64,000 nt of DNA from Vicia villosa (taxonomy: Eukaryota; Streptophyta; Magnoliopsida; Fabales; Fabaceae): contig NC_081185.1 in NCBI RefSeq assembly GCF_029867415.1, positions 84,821,712-84,885,711 of the forward strand, written 5' to 3'. Shown here one piece after another: positions 10,051 to 22,234 of this stretch; the stretch's first letter is position 1; each line of letters begins with the position of its first letter. A program made the position numbers and the translations under genes. The notes beneath the pieces are model-generated. The model had not been told where the DNA came from. It ran no database searches and saw nothing but the letters and a program-made list of their open reading frames with translations.

Positions 10051-11841
10051 ACTTATTATAACAATTTATTTGCTATGTGTATCTTCTTGATTCAGCGCAG
10101 CATCTCCCACGCAGACCACTATAAACCCTCATTCATCGCCCTCGGATCTCCAATGCGCCAAGATCTAAGGCCTCAAGGATGCAGCCCCATGGTACACCCT
10201 CTAGGCTGAGCCTCACAGAATCAAAGCTAAGTCTCATTAATTCTTTTTTCTTTTCTTTTTCTTTTCTTTTTTGTTTTCTTTTCTTAAATTTTCTAATTTA
10301 TTTCTTTTTCAACAAATTGTTTTTTTATTATTATTATTATTTAAATAAAGTTATCTTTTGATAAAATTATTTTATCGAAACTCGATATTCTACAATTTTA
10401 TCAATAATTGTTTTTTAAACAATAAAAATCATTATTTTTGTTAATTAATTAATTGAAAATTAATAATTAGTTTTTAGGTGTGTAAACCTCGATTCTATTA
10501 AAAACCTTAGAATCCTCTGGTAGGTGTTTTCCATTAACGCATTTTAAGCATTATAAACCTTGTGGGTCACAACAAGTTTTCTTTTTGGGGTTTCTACAAT
10601 TAAGGTTTGTAGATCATTCATACACTAAATTTTCTTTTCCTTATGCCATTTTTCAGGGTTATTATCAGAATCCTCCGATTACACGCCAAACAAAAAGCTA
10701 AGTTTTGATCCCTCTTATTTTATTTATTTAAATTATTTTTACCTTTTATTTTAACCTTTGCCTTATGGCTTGAATTATAATTGTTACAACTGTCAATGAA
10801 TTACTCATACACTTACCACTATTATTTTCCTATTAATTTTCAGAATTGATCGAGGGTTCAAAGAAGATCAAGGCAAAGAGGATGTGGAAATTTATTTTTG
10901 CCTTTTATTTTTTCTGTTACCCTATGAGGGTTTTCTTTTGCCTTTTAATTTCCCCATTCCTGCAGGTGTTTATTGTAATAGCGTAGGATTTTTATCTTTC
11001 CGCCTTTAATTTCCGTATGATTTTAACTGCGTCGTTAGTAATCTTAGGGAGTGCAAGCCTTTAACAGAAGTAGATAACTAACTATAAGATAAATATTATC
11101 TGAATACAATCACGTGATTGGTGCACACACTCACCTTTAGGGTAACCTCTTTTGTTGCCTTGTTGCCTTGTTGCCTGTTGCCTCTAATTGTAAAAATAGT
11201 CAAGTCCCTCGATTCCGAAGATACCTAAGCAAAACAAATGTTACTCTCAGTTCATCATCATAAGATCATAGTCCCTTCGAAGTTGCCTTAACAAATGATC
11301 TTGTCCCTCGAAGTTGCCTCAGTAAATGATGATCCGTCCCTATTGCTAAGGTATCCTCGCATGATGCCTTAAATGACTATTATATCCTTCCCTTAGACTA
11401 CCTGCCGCCCTCTTTATGGCAAGGGACAGTCTTATGGAGAACGATAACTCGATGACCCTTCACATCCAATTGAAAGGCTTCCTGCCCTCTTATGGCATGG
11501 ATAGATCCTTTCGCCTGAAAAGCTAAAAGAATAAATTTTCAAACTTAGGGTAGTTGCTACTAATTGCTTGCTCTAATTCAAATTACTTTTTACACCTCTT
11601 TTTCAAGTCAAATTCAAAGAGACTACGCTTATTTGCAAGCTAAAGTTCTTCTTCAAAAATCTTTTCAAACAAATTCAAACATTTTCAAAGTGAGCTAAGC
11701 AATTAAGAGCCCATGGATAACCATGGATGCAAAGGGTGCCTTACACCTTCCCTTTGCATAACTTATCCCCCGAACTCAAAATCTTTTCAAAAGGTCTTTC
11801 CTATTCTTTTAGCCTTTCCAATTGGATAAAATAAAAGTCGG

Positions 11842-11855
11842 TGGCGACTCTTGCT
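11842..11855 (+). other. U5 primer-site echo (element B LTR1)
   Basis: TGGCGACTCTTGCT, repeating the first 10 bases of the primer-binding site and differing by one extra T. It lies inside U5, 59 bp upstream of the real site. Equivalent copies are at 22551, 24988, 51397, 59740 and 60463, and on the minus strand of C at 25751. Confidence 0.7.
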
Positions 11856-11900
11856 TAACCGCACATTTCGATAAAAAGTCAGTTCACCGTATTACAGAAC

Positions 11901-11918
11901 TGGCAACTCTGCTGGGGA
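11901..11918 (+). other. Primer-binding site (element B, internal 1)
   Basis: TGGCAACTCTGCTGGGGA, four bases after the LTR end. It differs from the consensus TGGCGACTCTGCTGGGGA by one G to A at a CpG. Ogre elements are known to use a tRNA-Arg primer with this type of site. Confidence 0.8.
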
Positions 11919-13010
11919 TGCTTTCAATTAAAAGAGGGGTTACCTTAGAGTTTAGGATTCACTTTAATTGTTTGATTTGTCTGCTTTATATTTCAAAGGC
12001 TGTTTTGGGTATTCTACTGTGTGAAAGATCCTACACCCGGATCTAGTGTACCTTAGGTATGTGGCATGAGATCAGGGAAGTTGTACGACATGTATCGTTA
12101 TGGTTGAACTGGTGGCCACCGTTAGTGCGACACTTTGGTTTGTCCTGATGACCCTTGAATATGATCGAGGAGACATTTGGCTACCGCGTGGTGTCACAAG
12201 CACTAATTCGCCCTTAGAACCTTAGTTGAACTTGACTTTGGCCTATAGGAAGTAGCGAGATAGCTGGCTTTGGATTCCTGACTGAAGCCGGTTGATACTC
12301 GATGCTACACTCATTGAGATTGGACTCTAGGGATGCTTTCGGCTGGCCGATCGAGTGCCATGTTGAGACAATACTCGCGAGAAAGATCAGGGATATGAGC
12401 ACCATAAAACCCGGTTACTATTCTAGGACAGGTTGAACCAACTTAACTTCAGTGGGGAGGGTACTTAGCTACGAACTTCAAGCAAGCCTCTAAACCTAAG
12501 GGCACTTGTGTGACTTGTTTTTGTTTGCTACTAACCTTTGTTTCCTTGCAGGTTTTGTTAAAGGACTTGTTTTCCCTTACTATCTCACGCTGTGCCTAAT
12601 GAACTGCATTCGCATGACATTCATGACATTCATGACATCATAAGCATAACATGATTTAACTAACCCTTTCAAGGATCTTAGGGATTTAGGGCGCACAATT
12701 TCAGGTACTCTTATCAAGGACCGAATTCCTAATCAAGGGGTAGGAGGATGTATTTTCCTCTAGCCATGTACCTTCAAATTCAGAAGTTCCCGAATCAGAG
12801 GCGATGACCCACTCGATATGGTGAGCTTGATTCCCATAGAAGAACAATCAAAAATCAGAGTTCTTCAAACGAAGAAGCGACCAAATCATTTTTAAACGTT
12901 GCTAACTAAATTTCCAGAGATCCTTGAAAATAATTGCATCTGCATTCATGACATTGCATCACAAGTTTCCACCACAGGTTTCTCACCTCCTCGCTGTTTA
13001 TTTCAGCATC
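11919..13010 (+). other. 5' leader of element B, internal 1
   Basis: About 1.1 kb of non-coding sequence between primer site and gag. Near 12715-12770 it holds one copy of the AAGG-GG-AGGATNTATTTTCCTCTAGCC hairpin motif that is repeated four times in element A, followed by the block CCCGAATCAGAGGCGATGAC (from about 12792), also shared with A. A pyrimidine tract and TTTCAG lie just before the gag ATG and could be a splice acceptor. Confidence 0.6.
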
Positions 13011-14360
13011 ATGAATCTCGAGCAATCAGTCAAAGACCTTCAAGCTCAGAATGCCCAATTTCAAGATCTGATCCTGAACTTGTCCAATGGGCAAGATGAA
13101 CTGAAAGCGCTCCTTACCGAGAATAAAAAGAAGAAGAAGAAGGGTAAGAAGACTCAGGTGAAAAAGCTTAGACCGATCTTGCAACTCAGGGATGCTGAAA
13201 CCTCTGAAGACAATGATGAGGATGAACAAGATGATGATGTTAGTATAAAAACTGATGCAAAAAGTAACCATGATTCCGCCAAGCCCTCTGAAGCAGAAGA
13301 GGACTACCATCATGAAGATGAATATCCCGATGAAAAATACAAGATGTTAGAAGAGCGTCTGAGAAGCGTGGAAATTTAGAAGGTACCTGGGCTGGATTTT
13401 GAAGAGCTTGGACTCGTTCCTGGGGTCGTCATTCCTCCAAAGTTCAAAACTCCCGCTTTTGCTAAGTATGATGGAGTCTCCTGTCCCAAGATGCACTTGA
13501 GGTCTTATGTAAGGAAGATTCAGCCTCACACTGCTGATAAGAGGCTCTGGATCCATTTCTTTCAGGAAAGCTTATCTGGAACTCAACTCGAATGGTACTA
13601 TCAACTGGAAAGTACCAACATCCGTACCTGGGAGGATTTGGTTGTTGCTTTCTACCAGCAATACGAATATAACTATGACCTTTCACCGACTCGCATGCAA
13701 CTACAAAGCCTGTCTATGGGACCCAATGAAAATTTCAAGGAGTATGCTCAAAAATGGAGAGATCTAGCTGGAAGAGTCAAACCTTCCTTGGCTGACAGAG
13801 AGATGGTAGATCTGTTCATGAATACCCTGACTGGCCCTTTCTATAGTCATTTGCTAGGAAGTTCATCATCTGGATTCACCGAGCTTATATTGACTGGGGA
13901 ACGTGTTGAAAGTGGTATCCGAAGCGGTAAAATTCAAATGGCTAAATATTCTAATACCTCAAAGAAAGCGCACAATGAGAGGAATGAATCTAATACTGTG
14001 GGGACGATCCTAGCCTCTAATCAAGCGCTGATACGACAAAGGGGCAACCATCGTAAACCAGGCACATCTAAAAGACAATTCACAAAGATCAACATAACTT
14101 TGGCTGAAGCGTTACAACAGTTGCTGAAAGCAGGGTTGATTACTTTAAAGGATCCTCCTCTGAAGCCTAATACCGCATCTCATCAATATAACCCTAATGC
14201 AAGTTGTGCTTATCACTCCGACAGCAATGGACATGACACTAATGATTGTTGGCCATTGAAGAACAAGATCCAGGATATGATCGACGCTGGAAAAATCGAG
14301 TTCGACGCTCCTGCAACCATGCCTAATCATAACAATAGTGCTAATACTGTGAATGGCTAG
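13011..14360 (+). pseudogene. gag: Ogre gag, one nonsense codon (element B, internal 1)
   Basis: A frame of 449 codons from ATG 13011 to TAG 14358, broken by TAG at 13377-13379 (codon 123). The second copy of B has CAG there, so this is a C to T change rather than a programmed stop. Order: a short coiled-coil-like start (MNLEQSVKDLQAQNAQF), a lysine run, an acidic low-complexity stretch to about residue 115, then a capsid-like region (about residues 180-260) with WIHFFQESLSGTQLEWYYQL and the segment FKEYAQKWRDLAGRV typical of plant gypsy gag. A zinc-binding remnant follows (C399, H402, H408, C413) with DCWPLKNKIQDMID. No protease, RT or integrase follows. The start was chosen because it lies just after TTTCAG and begins the conserved frame; an upstream in-frame ATG exists at 12924. 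Confidence 0.85.
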
Positions 14361-16607
14361 AAGGGCGGACTTTAAGATCATTAGTTTTACTTTCAGTTGC
14401 AATTTCTTTTTCTGTTTGTTTGAACATTCGACTTATGATAGACATTATCTGTTTTAATAATCATCATTAGTGCATTGCATATGTTTGTCTTGAGTAAATT
14501 ATTTCGCTATCACTTATTTTAAATTATGTCTTTACCTTGCATATGTTTTGTGATATTCAACTCCTACTAAGCTGTAAGCCTTTTAAGGGAGGATGACGAA
14601 AACGATACCGCAACCTCATACAGTATGCCTTTGAACGAACAATGTTGATGATGTACAGGCATTGTTTCAATTACTAAACAGGGGAGATATAAGGATGTTA
14701 ATCCCTCGTCAACCCCGTTTGAGCCGAAGAAGTAGAAGTTTTCTTCTCACACAAATTAAACCCTTAATCATAACCTGGGGCAAGGTAGTTACTCAGTTAA
14801 CTCAATTATCTTAGCGTTGTCTACACGAATAATGATGGGTTCCCGCAACAATTAAGTCAGGCTGTCAATGTCCACCAAAAAAGAAAAGATGTTAAGTCAA
14901 AACCTATGAAGGAGACTTATCAAAAATCAAAAACATCCCGCTGACTGTAATCTCAAAATAAACAGTTCAGGCAAAAGTTAGGGATAACAAAGTAAAAAAG
15001 AAGGTCACTACAAATCCTCGACAGAAAGAAAGTATTACAATAAAGGACAATTGTCTGTCCAAATAAAAGTTCTGGTGCTCTAACCATCATCAAATTTCAA
15101 TATTACGACTTCAAATTCTGCTAGAACTTAAATGCAAAGTTAACTGGGCATAGGATCGAAGAACATCACGAAGATGGGGATGGGAACAAATAAACTTTGA
15201 GCCTTTATCTTTTGTTTCTTAAACCGTGAACCAAGCCATGTTACAACCCTTGAAAGTCCTAATTGAAGCATGGTTGGTTCGAAAGCATACTGTCACCAAA
15301 AGGGTATCCTGACTCCTTAAGGTTTACCACAAATGCCGAGTTGATATCACGTTTTTACAAACATCGCATTGTTACAAATATCATGTTTTTACAAATATCA
15401 CTCTTTTACATCTCCTGTTTTAACGTTTTTTTAAAAACTCAAGACAGACGTATGCATTGCATCTCATGAATTCATTATTAAACATATTTTGCTACATAAT
15501 TTCAAATGTTAGCAACAGAAAGAATTTGCACAGCGTATAACTAATGACTCAAAGTTCTCCTGACATATAGAATCATTTCAAAAGCAACGTCTCCTATGCA
15601 TACAAGGGGCATGACACAGTTTATCCAATCAATCTGGGACAAGCAGGTCAAGATTCAAGGAATCTCTCAAATGCCAAACAATCAAAGGCATACATCTCTA
15701 GTGGGTTTCAAACTATTTCCCGACCAATCTGGGGCAATCAAGTCAAGATTCCGAGAATCTCTCAAGGATGCCAAAACAATAAGGGGCATGCACCCAAGTG
15801 GGTCAGAAGCCATCGCTCGATCAGTCAGGGGCATCATCCTAAGTTTATAAGTACTAGGGGCAGGTTGCCCATAGTGCACATCTCATAAAGTCCTCGCGAG
15901 GCGAATCTTTCCAAAGTTCCTACTAGCAGGGGCAAATCTATACAAGCCCAGTTTGACATCTTGATCAAATACTCAGTGATGTGTCCTAATCAAATCCAGG
16001 AATGGTAGTTACTATAATACTGGGGGCAATATTCAAGGCATCCATGCCTTCCCGCAATTCCGATTTCACAAAATCATATCCCCACAGAGCAATCCTCAAG
16101 AAGATATCTTCAAAATGTTCTCATCCAACAAAAGACATAGCCCCTCAACAGAGTTCACATCTTTGACATCGTCGGTTCCCCGACCTTCTTCTCCTCTCCG
16201 AACATGGTTTATTAATATCTCTAAATCCCCAGTCTGGGTACATCAAGTTACTGGTCATTCCCAAGCGAAATCATAAACCCCCAGCTACACATCTTCAAAA
16301 CAAGATCAATGATACAGAGATTTATTTTCTCAGAAAAACATCAGTCGTACACCATATACATCACATACATATTCATACATTGCATACATTACTTCATGAT
16401 AAACATACGGGTTTCTCATTTATTTGGAGAGACTCGTCATATAATACACGCATCATGACATGGTATATTTCTACTTTTGTTTTCAGGTTCCGCCTCGACA
16501 AGCATTCCTCTCGGATATAATCGATCTGAAGATTCATTCCGACAAGCCTTTTACATTCCAAAACTTCACCAAATAACTTATCAACTCTAACAAGCAAGCA
16601 TTCTCTA
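14361..16607 (+). other. Non-coding 3' part of element B internal region
   Basis: Takes the place where pro-pol would be in a full Ogre. No protein domain was recognised. It holds a block conserved with A and C (14577-14790), and a second block shared with A (about 15190-15340: AAACCGTGAACCAAGCCA, CATACTGTCACCAAAA). The open frames here are short and unrelated to known proteins. Confidence 0.6.
14577..14790 (+). other. Conserved non-coding block shared by A, B and C
   Basis: The core 14650-14720 contains GATGTACAGGCATTG and GGAGATATAAGGATGTTAAT followed by CCCTCGTC. It is nearly identical at 39698-39768 and 53217-53287 (A) and at 32790-32856 on the minus strand (C), although the surroundings have diverged. 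Its function is unknown. Confidence 0.75.
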
Positions 16608-17327
16608 TCAGATATGGTCTAATGTATGACCCGTTCCGGTGTTCTCAGTCAGATATGGTCTAATGTATGACTCGTTCTGGCATTATCCTTCAGATATGGT
16701 TTAATGAATAACTCGTTCTGACATTCTCTATCAGATATGGTCTAATGTATGACCCGTTCCAGTATTCTCAGTCAGATATGGTCTAATGTATGACTCGTTC
16801 TGGCATTATCCTTCAGATATGGTTTAATGAATAACTCGTTCTGACATCCTTCATCAGATATGGTCTAATGTATGACTCGTTCTGGCATTATCCTTCAGAT
16901 ATGGTTTAATGAATAACTCGTTCTGACATTCTCTATCAGATATGGTTTAATGTATGACCCGTTCCGGTATTCTCAGTCAGATATGGTCTAATGTATGACT
17001 CGTTCTAGCATTATCCTTCAGATATGGTTTAATGAATAACTCGTTCTGACATCCTTCATCAGATATGGTCTAATGTATGACTTGTTCTGGCATTATCCTT
17101 CAGATATGGTTTAATAACTCGTTCTGACATCCTTCATCAGATATGGTCTAATGTATGACTCGTTCTGGCACTGTCCAACAGATATGGTCTAAATGTATGA
17201 CTCGTTCTGACACCCTCCAACGGATATGATCTAATATTCTCCTTCAGATATGGTTTAAATGCATGACTCATTCTGACGTCCTCTATCATATATGGTCTAA
17301 TGTACGACCCGTTATGGTATTCTATTT
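16608..17327 (+). repeat. Minisatellite, 41-bp monomer, trimer higher-order (element B)
   Basis: About 18 monomers beginning TCAGATATGGT. Three variant types alternate: A (GACCCGTTCC), B (GACTCGTTCTGGCATT) and C (TTTAATGAATAACTCG). The order is A-B-C, A-B-C, B-C, A-B-C, B-C and so on, so the amplified unit was often the 123-bp trimer. Plant Ogre/Tat elements are known to carry variable tandem repeats before the 3' LTR. Confidence 0.9.
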
Positions 17328-17519
17328 CCAAGATCTAATTCAGTTACTACGAACGTTGCTGACGCGATCGAACTTCCAAGATCTAATTCAGTTACTACGA
17401 ACGTTGCTGACGCGATCGACCTTCGAAGATCTAATTCTATCATCACGAACGGTGTAGACACAACCAACTTTTCCAAAGTCTAATTCAGTCACTACGAACG
17501 GTGCTGACACGACTAACAT
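17328..17519 (+). repeat. Minisatellite, 48-bp monomer, four copies (element B)
   Basis: Four copies at 17328, 17376, 17424 and 17472 of a unit containing AAGATCTAATTCAGTTACTA; the first two are nearly identical. One related copy is found at 42068 and one at 55587 in element A. Confidence 0.9.
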
Positions 17520-17767
17520 TCAACAACTACTCCTCAACACTTCAAATTCAGATATAATCTAACGTACGATTCATTCTGACTTTCAAAACTTACCAAGACA
17601 GGTGGCATCTTAAAATCCCACTTCATCCAGATGGCATCTTTAAGCCCGTCTCCGACAAAAGTCCCTGCTTCAGCCAGGGCAAATTCTTGGGTATTTTAGT
17701 GTTCAATCCTCTTCCACCTTCAGATTCCGATAGGCACACAAGCCAATCTACATCCTCAGGTATAAGA

Positions 17768-17785
17768 AGATTGAACAGGGGCAGC
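17768..17785 (+). other. Polypurine tract of element B
   Basis: AGATTGAACAGGGGCAGC immediately before TGTCATACC of the next LTR. The same tract precedes the 3' LTR of C (minus strand) and, slightly changed, those of A. Confidence 0.8.
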
Positions 17786-20505
17786 TGTCATACCCCAAAA
17801 TTTGCCCATCTCATGTCACCTTTCAAATGCTCAAAGATCTCCAATTGCTCAAAGTCACCTATCTCCTAAACAAGTGCCTCTGAACTAGGGTTTTGCTTTT
17901 CTAAAAGGAAAGTCAGGTTCTGATATCTCCAATGGACCTCATAACCTCTCATATGCTTCAAATGATCCTCCTGCCTACTTTCAAGCTCTGAATCAAAAGA
18001 TTGCTCACTCAATGGCCCAAACGATTGATAATCGACTGGTTGACCTAAAAGTCAAAATATGGTCAAACCATAGTCAAAACTTTTGATTTTTGGTCAACAT
18101 CCTCATTTTGAAGTATCATTCATCATTTGATCAAGTATTGGTCATGATTCATCAAGAAAAGTTCAGAAATCAACAAAACCTAGAGTTTCTAAATTAGGGT
18201 TTTCTAGAAGAAAGTCAACTGAACTTTGACCAGCCATAAATCCCACATGGAACATCAAAAAATTTCAATCCAAAGCTCAATTTGAAGGAAATTGAATTCT
18301 CTACAACTTTGCCTCTCACATGCCAAGTCTAAAAATGCTTCATTTGAGATATATGGATCAAAACATTACAGGTCCTTCTAAAGGATCGCAATAAAGTCAT
18401 TTTTTCTCAAAACACATAACATGAACATGGTAAACTCAATTGAGAAGAAACCAAAGGCATCACTTAAAGGACATCTTTAGGTTTCCAAAAAGTCCTAGAA
18501 CTCTTCCATACCTTAAAAATTGAGAGAGTTATGGCTTGTACAAAGTGGGCAATTGTGAGGAAATGCACTCAGCACAAAATGAAGAATCTTGGGTTTTTGA
18601 ATCAATGGGCCTAAAATATGGATCTCAAATATTTCTATAGGCTTTAAAATGATCTTTAAAATGACACTTATTTTAACAATTTATTTGCTATGTGTATCTT
18701 CTTGATTCAGCGCAGCATCTCCCACGCAGACCACTATAAACCCTCATTCATCGCCCTCGGATCTCCAATGCGCCAAGATCTAAGGCCTCAAGGATGCAGC
18801 CCCATGGTACACCCTCCAGGCTGAGCCTCACAGAATCAAAGCTAAGTCTCATTAATTCTTTTTTCTTTTCTTTTTCTTTTCTTTTTTGTTTTCTTTTCTT
18901 AAATTTTCTAATTTATTTCTTTTCTACAAATTGTTTTTTTATTATTATTATTATTATTTAAATAAAGTTATCTTTTGATAAAATTATTTTATCGAAACTC
19001 AATATTCTACAATTTTATCAATAATTGTTTTTTAAACAATAAAAATCATTATTTTTGTTAATTAATTAATTGAAAATTAATAATTAGTTTTTAGGTGTGT
19101 AAACCTCGATTCTATTATAAACCTTAGAATCCTCTGGTAGGTGTTTTCCATTAACGCATTTTAAGCATTATAAACCTTGTGGGTCACAACAAGTTTTCTT
19201 TTTGGGGTTTATACAATTAAGGTTTGTAGACCATTCATACACTAAATTTTCTTTTCCTTATGCCATTTTTCAGGGTTATTATCAGAATCCTCCGATTACA
19301 CGCCAACCAAAAAGCTAAGTTTTGATCCCTCTTATTTTATTTATTTAAATTATTATTACCTTTTATTTTAACCTTTGCCTTATGGCTTGAATTATAACTG
19401 TTACAACTGTCAATGAATTACTCATACACTTACCACTATTATTTTCCTATTAATTTTCAGAATTGATCGAGGGTTCAAAGAAGATCAAGGCAAAGAGGAT
19501 GTGGAAATTTATTTTTGCCTTTTATTTTTTCTGTTACCCTATGAGGGTTTTCTTTTGCCTTTTAATTTCCCCATTCCTGCAGGTGATTATTGTAATAGCG
19601 TAGGATTTTTATCTTTCCGCCTTTAATTTCCGTATGATTTTAACTGCGTCGTTAGTAATCTTAGGGAGTGCAAGCCTTTAACAGAAGTAGATAACTAACT
19701 ATAAGATAAATATTATCTGAATACAATCACGTGATTGGTGCACACACTCACCTTTAGGGTAACCTCTTTTGTTGCCTTGTTGCCTGTTGCCTCTAATTGT
19801 AAAAATAGTCAAGTCCCTCGATTCCGAGGATACCTAAGCAAAACAAATGTTACTCTCAGTTCATCATCATAAGATCATAGTCCCTTCGAAGTTGCCTTAA
19901 CAAATGATCTTGTCCCTCGAAGTTGCCTCAGTAAATGATGATTCGTCCCTATTGCTAAGGTATCCTCGCATGATGCCTTAAATGACTATTATATCCTTCC
20001 CTTAGACTACCTGCCGCCCTCTTTATGGCAAGGGACAGTCTTATGGAGAACGATAACTCGATGACCCTTCACATCCAATTGAAAGGCTTCCTGCCCTCTT
20101 ATGGCATGGATAGATCCTTTCGCCTGAAAAGCTAAAAGAACGAATTTTCAAACTTAGGGTAGTTGCTACTAATTGCTTGCTCTAATTCAAATTACTTTTT
20201 ACACCTCTTTTTCAAGTCAAATTCAAAGAGACTACGCTTATTTGCAAGCTAAAGTTCTTCTTCAAAAATCTTTTCAAACAAATTCAAACATTTTCAAAGT
20301 GAGCTAAGCAATTAAGAGCCCATGGATAACCATGGATGCAAAGGGTGCCTTACACCTTCCCTTTGCATAACATACCCCCCGAACTCAAAATCTTTTCAAA
20401 AGGTCTTTCCTATTCTTTTAGCCTTTCCAATTGGATAAAATAAAAGTCGGTGGTGACTCTTGCTTAACCGCACATTTCGATAAAAAGTCAGTTCACCGTA
20501 TTACA
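17786..20505 (+). repeat. Element B LTR2, promoter region deleted
   Basis: Matches LTR1 of B closely, except that about 1.2 kb corresponding to 8835-10047 is missing at a junction near 18660 (GATCTTTAAA joined to TGACACTTATT). The deletion removes the TATA box and the tRNA-like module. The LTR ends GTATTACA and is followed by a second primer site. Confidence 0.85.
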
Positions 20506-21618
20506 GAACTGGCGACTCTGCTGGGGATGCTTTCAATTAAAAGAGGGGTTACCTTAGAGTTTAGGATTCACTTTAATTGTTTGATTTGTCTGCTTTATAT
20601 TTCAAAGGCTGTTTTGGGTATTCTACTGTGTGAAAGATCCTACACCCGGATCTAGTGTACCTTAGGTATGTGGCATGAGATCAGGGAAGTTGTATGACAT
20701 GTATCGTTATGGTTGAACTGGTGGCCACCGTTAGTGCGACACTTTGGTTTGTCCTGATGGCCCTTGAATATGATCGAGGAGACATTTGGCTACCGCGTGG
20801 TGTCACAAGCACTAATTCGCCCTTAGAACCTTAGTTGAACTTGACTTTGGCCTATAGGAAGTAGCGAGATAGCTAGCTTTGGATTCCTGACTGAAGCCGG
20901 TTGATACTCGATGCTACACTCATTGAGATTGGACTCTAGGGATGCTTTCGGCTGGCCGATCGAGTGCCATGTTGAGACAATACTCGCGAGAAAGATCAGG
21001 GATATGAGCACCATAAAACCCGGTTACTATTCTAGGACAGGTTGAACCAACTTAACTTCAGTGGGGAGGGTACTTACCTACGAACTTCAAGCAAGCCTCT
21101 AAACCTAAGGGCACTTGTGTGACTTGTTTTTGTTTGCTACTAACCTTTGTTTCCTTGCAGGTTTTGTTAAAGGACTTGTTTTCCCTTACTATCTCACGCT
21201 GTGCCTAATGAACTGCATTCGCATGACATTCATGACATCATGACATCATAAGCATAACATGATTTAACTAACCCTTTCAAGGATCTTAGGGATTTAGGGC
21301 GCACAATTTTAGGTAGATTTATCAAGGACCGAATTCCTAATCAAGGGGTAGGAGGATGTATTTTCCTCTAGCCATGTACCTTCAAATTCAGAAGTTCCCG
21401 AATCAGAGGCGATGACCCACTCGATATGGTGAGCTTGATTCCCATAGAAGAACAATCAAAAATCAGAGTTCTTCAAACGAAGAAGCGACCAAATCATTTT
21501 TAAACGTTGCTAACTAAATTTCCAGAGATCCTTGAAAATAATTGCATCTGCATTCATGACATTGCATCACAGGTTTCCACCACAGGTTTCTCACCTCCTC
21601 GTTGTTTATTTCAGCATC
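20506..21618 (+). other. Primer site and 5' leader of element B, second internal copy
   Basis: Begins with the primer site TGGCGACTCTGCTGGGGA at 20510-20527 (consensus form), then repeats the leader of internal 1 nearly base for base. This shows that the middle LTR is shared by two internal regions. Confidence 0.8.
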
Positions 21619-22234
21619 ATGAATCTCGAGCAATCAGTCAAAGACCTTCAAGCTCAGAACGCCCAATTTCAAGATCTGATCCTGAACTTGTCCAATGGGC
21701 AAGATGAATAGAAAGCGCTCCTTACCGAGAATAAAAAGAAGAAGAAGAAGGGTAAGAAGACTCAGGTGAAAAAGCTTAGACCGATCTTGCAACTCAGGGA
21801 TGTTGAAACCTCTGAAGACAGTGATGAGGATGAACAAGATGATGATGTTTGTATCAAAACTGATGCAAAAAGTAACCATGATTCCGCCAAGCCCTCTGAA
21901 GCAGAAGAGGACTACCATCATGAAGATGAATATCCCGATGACAAATACAAGATGTTAGAAGAGCGTCTGAGAAGCGTGGAAATTCAGAAGGTACCTGGGC
22001 TGGATTTTGAAGAGCTTGGACTCGTTCCTGGGGTCGTCATTCCTCCAAAGTTCAAAACTCCCGCTTTTGCTAAGTATGATGGAGTCTCCTGTCCCAAGAT
22101 GCACTTGAGGTCTTATGTAAGGAAGATTCAGCCTCACACTGCTGATAAGAGGCTCTGGATCCATTTCTTTCAGGAAAGCTTATCTGGAACTCAACTCGAA
22201 TGGTACTATCAACTGGAAAGTACCAACATCCGTA
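21619..22234 (+). pseudogene. gag: Ogre gag, truncated second copy (element B)
   Basis: Same frame as the gag at 13011. Codon 31 is TAG (21709-21711) where the first copy has CTG, while codon 123 is the intact CAG that is TAG in the first copy; the two copies were therefore inactivated independently. The copy breaks off after STNIR (about residue 205), inside the capsid region, and joins directly to LTR sequence at 22235. The zinc-binding end is missing. Not functional. Confidence 0.85.

Larger units (their letters stand above)
7970..11896 (+). repeat. Element B LTR1 (complete, 3927 bp)
   Basis: TGTCATACCCC to GTATTACA. U3 carries Ogre LTR blocks shared with family A (GAACTTTGACCAGCCATAAC). 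A TATA box is at 9134-9141, a tRNA-like module at 9983-10050, and a long T-rich stretch follows at 10245-10360. The U5 part has short repeats around TCCCTCGAAGTTGCCT (11205-11395) and ends in the conserved AAGTCGGTGGCGACTC block. Open frames of up to 121 codons here (9077-9883) overlap on both strands and match no protein I know, so they are not called. Confidence 0.85.

Noticed and set aside
13377..13379. Programmed readthrough stop in gag
   Set aside because: The second B copy has CAG at the same codon, so it is a mutation in this copy.
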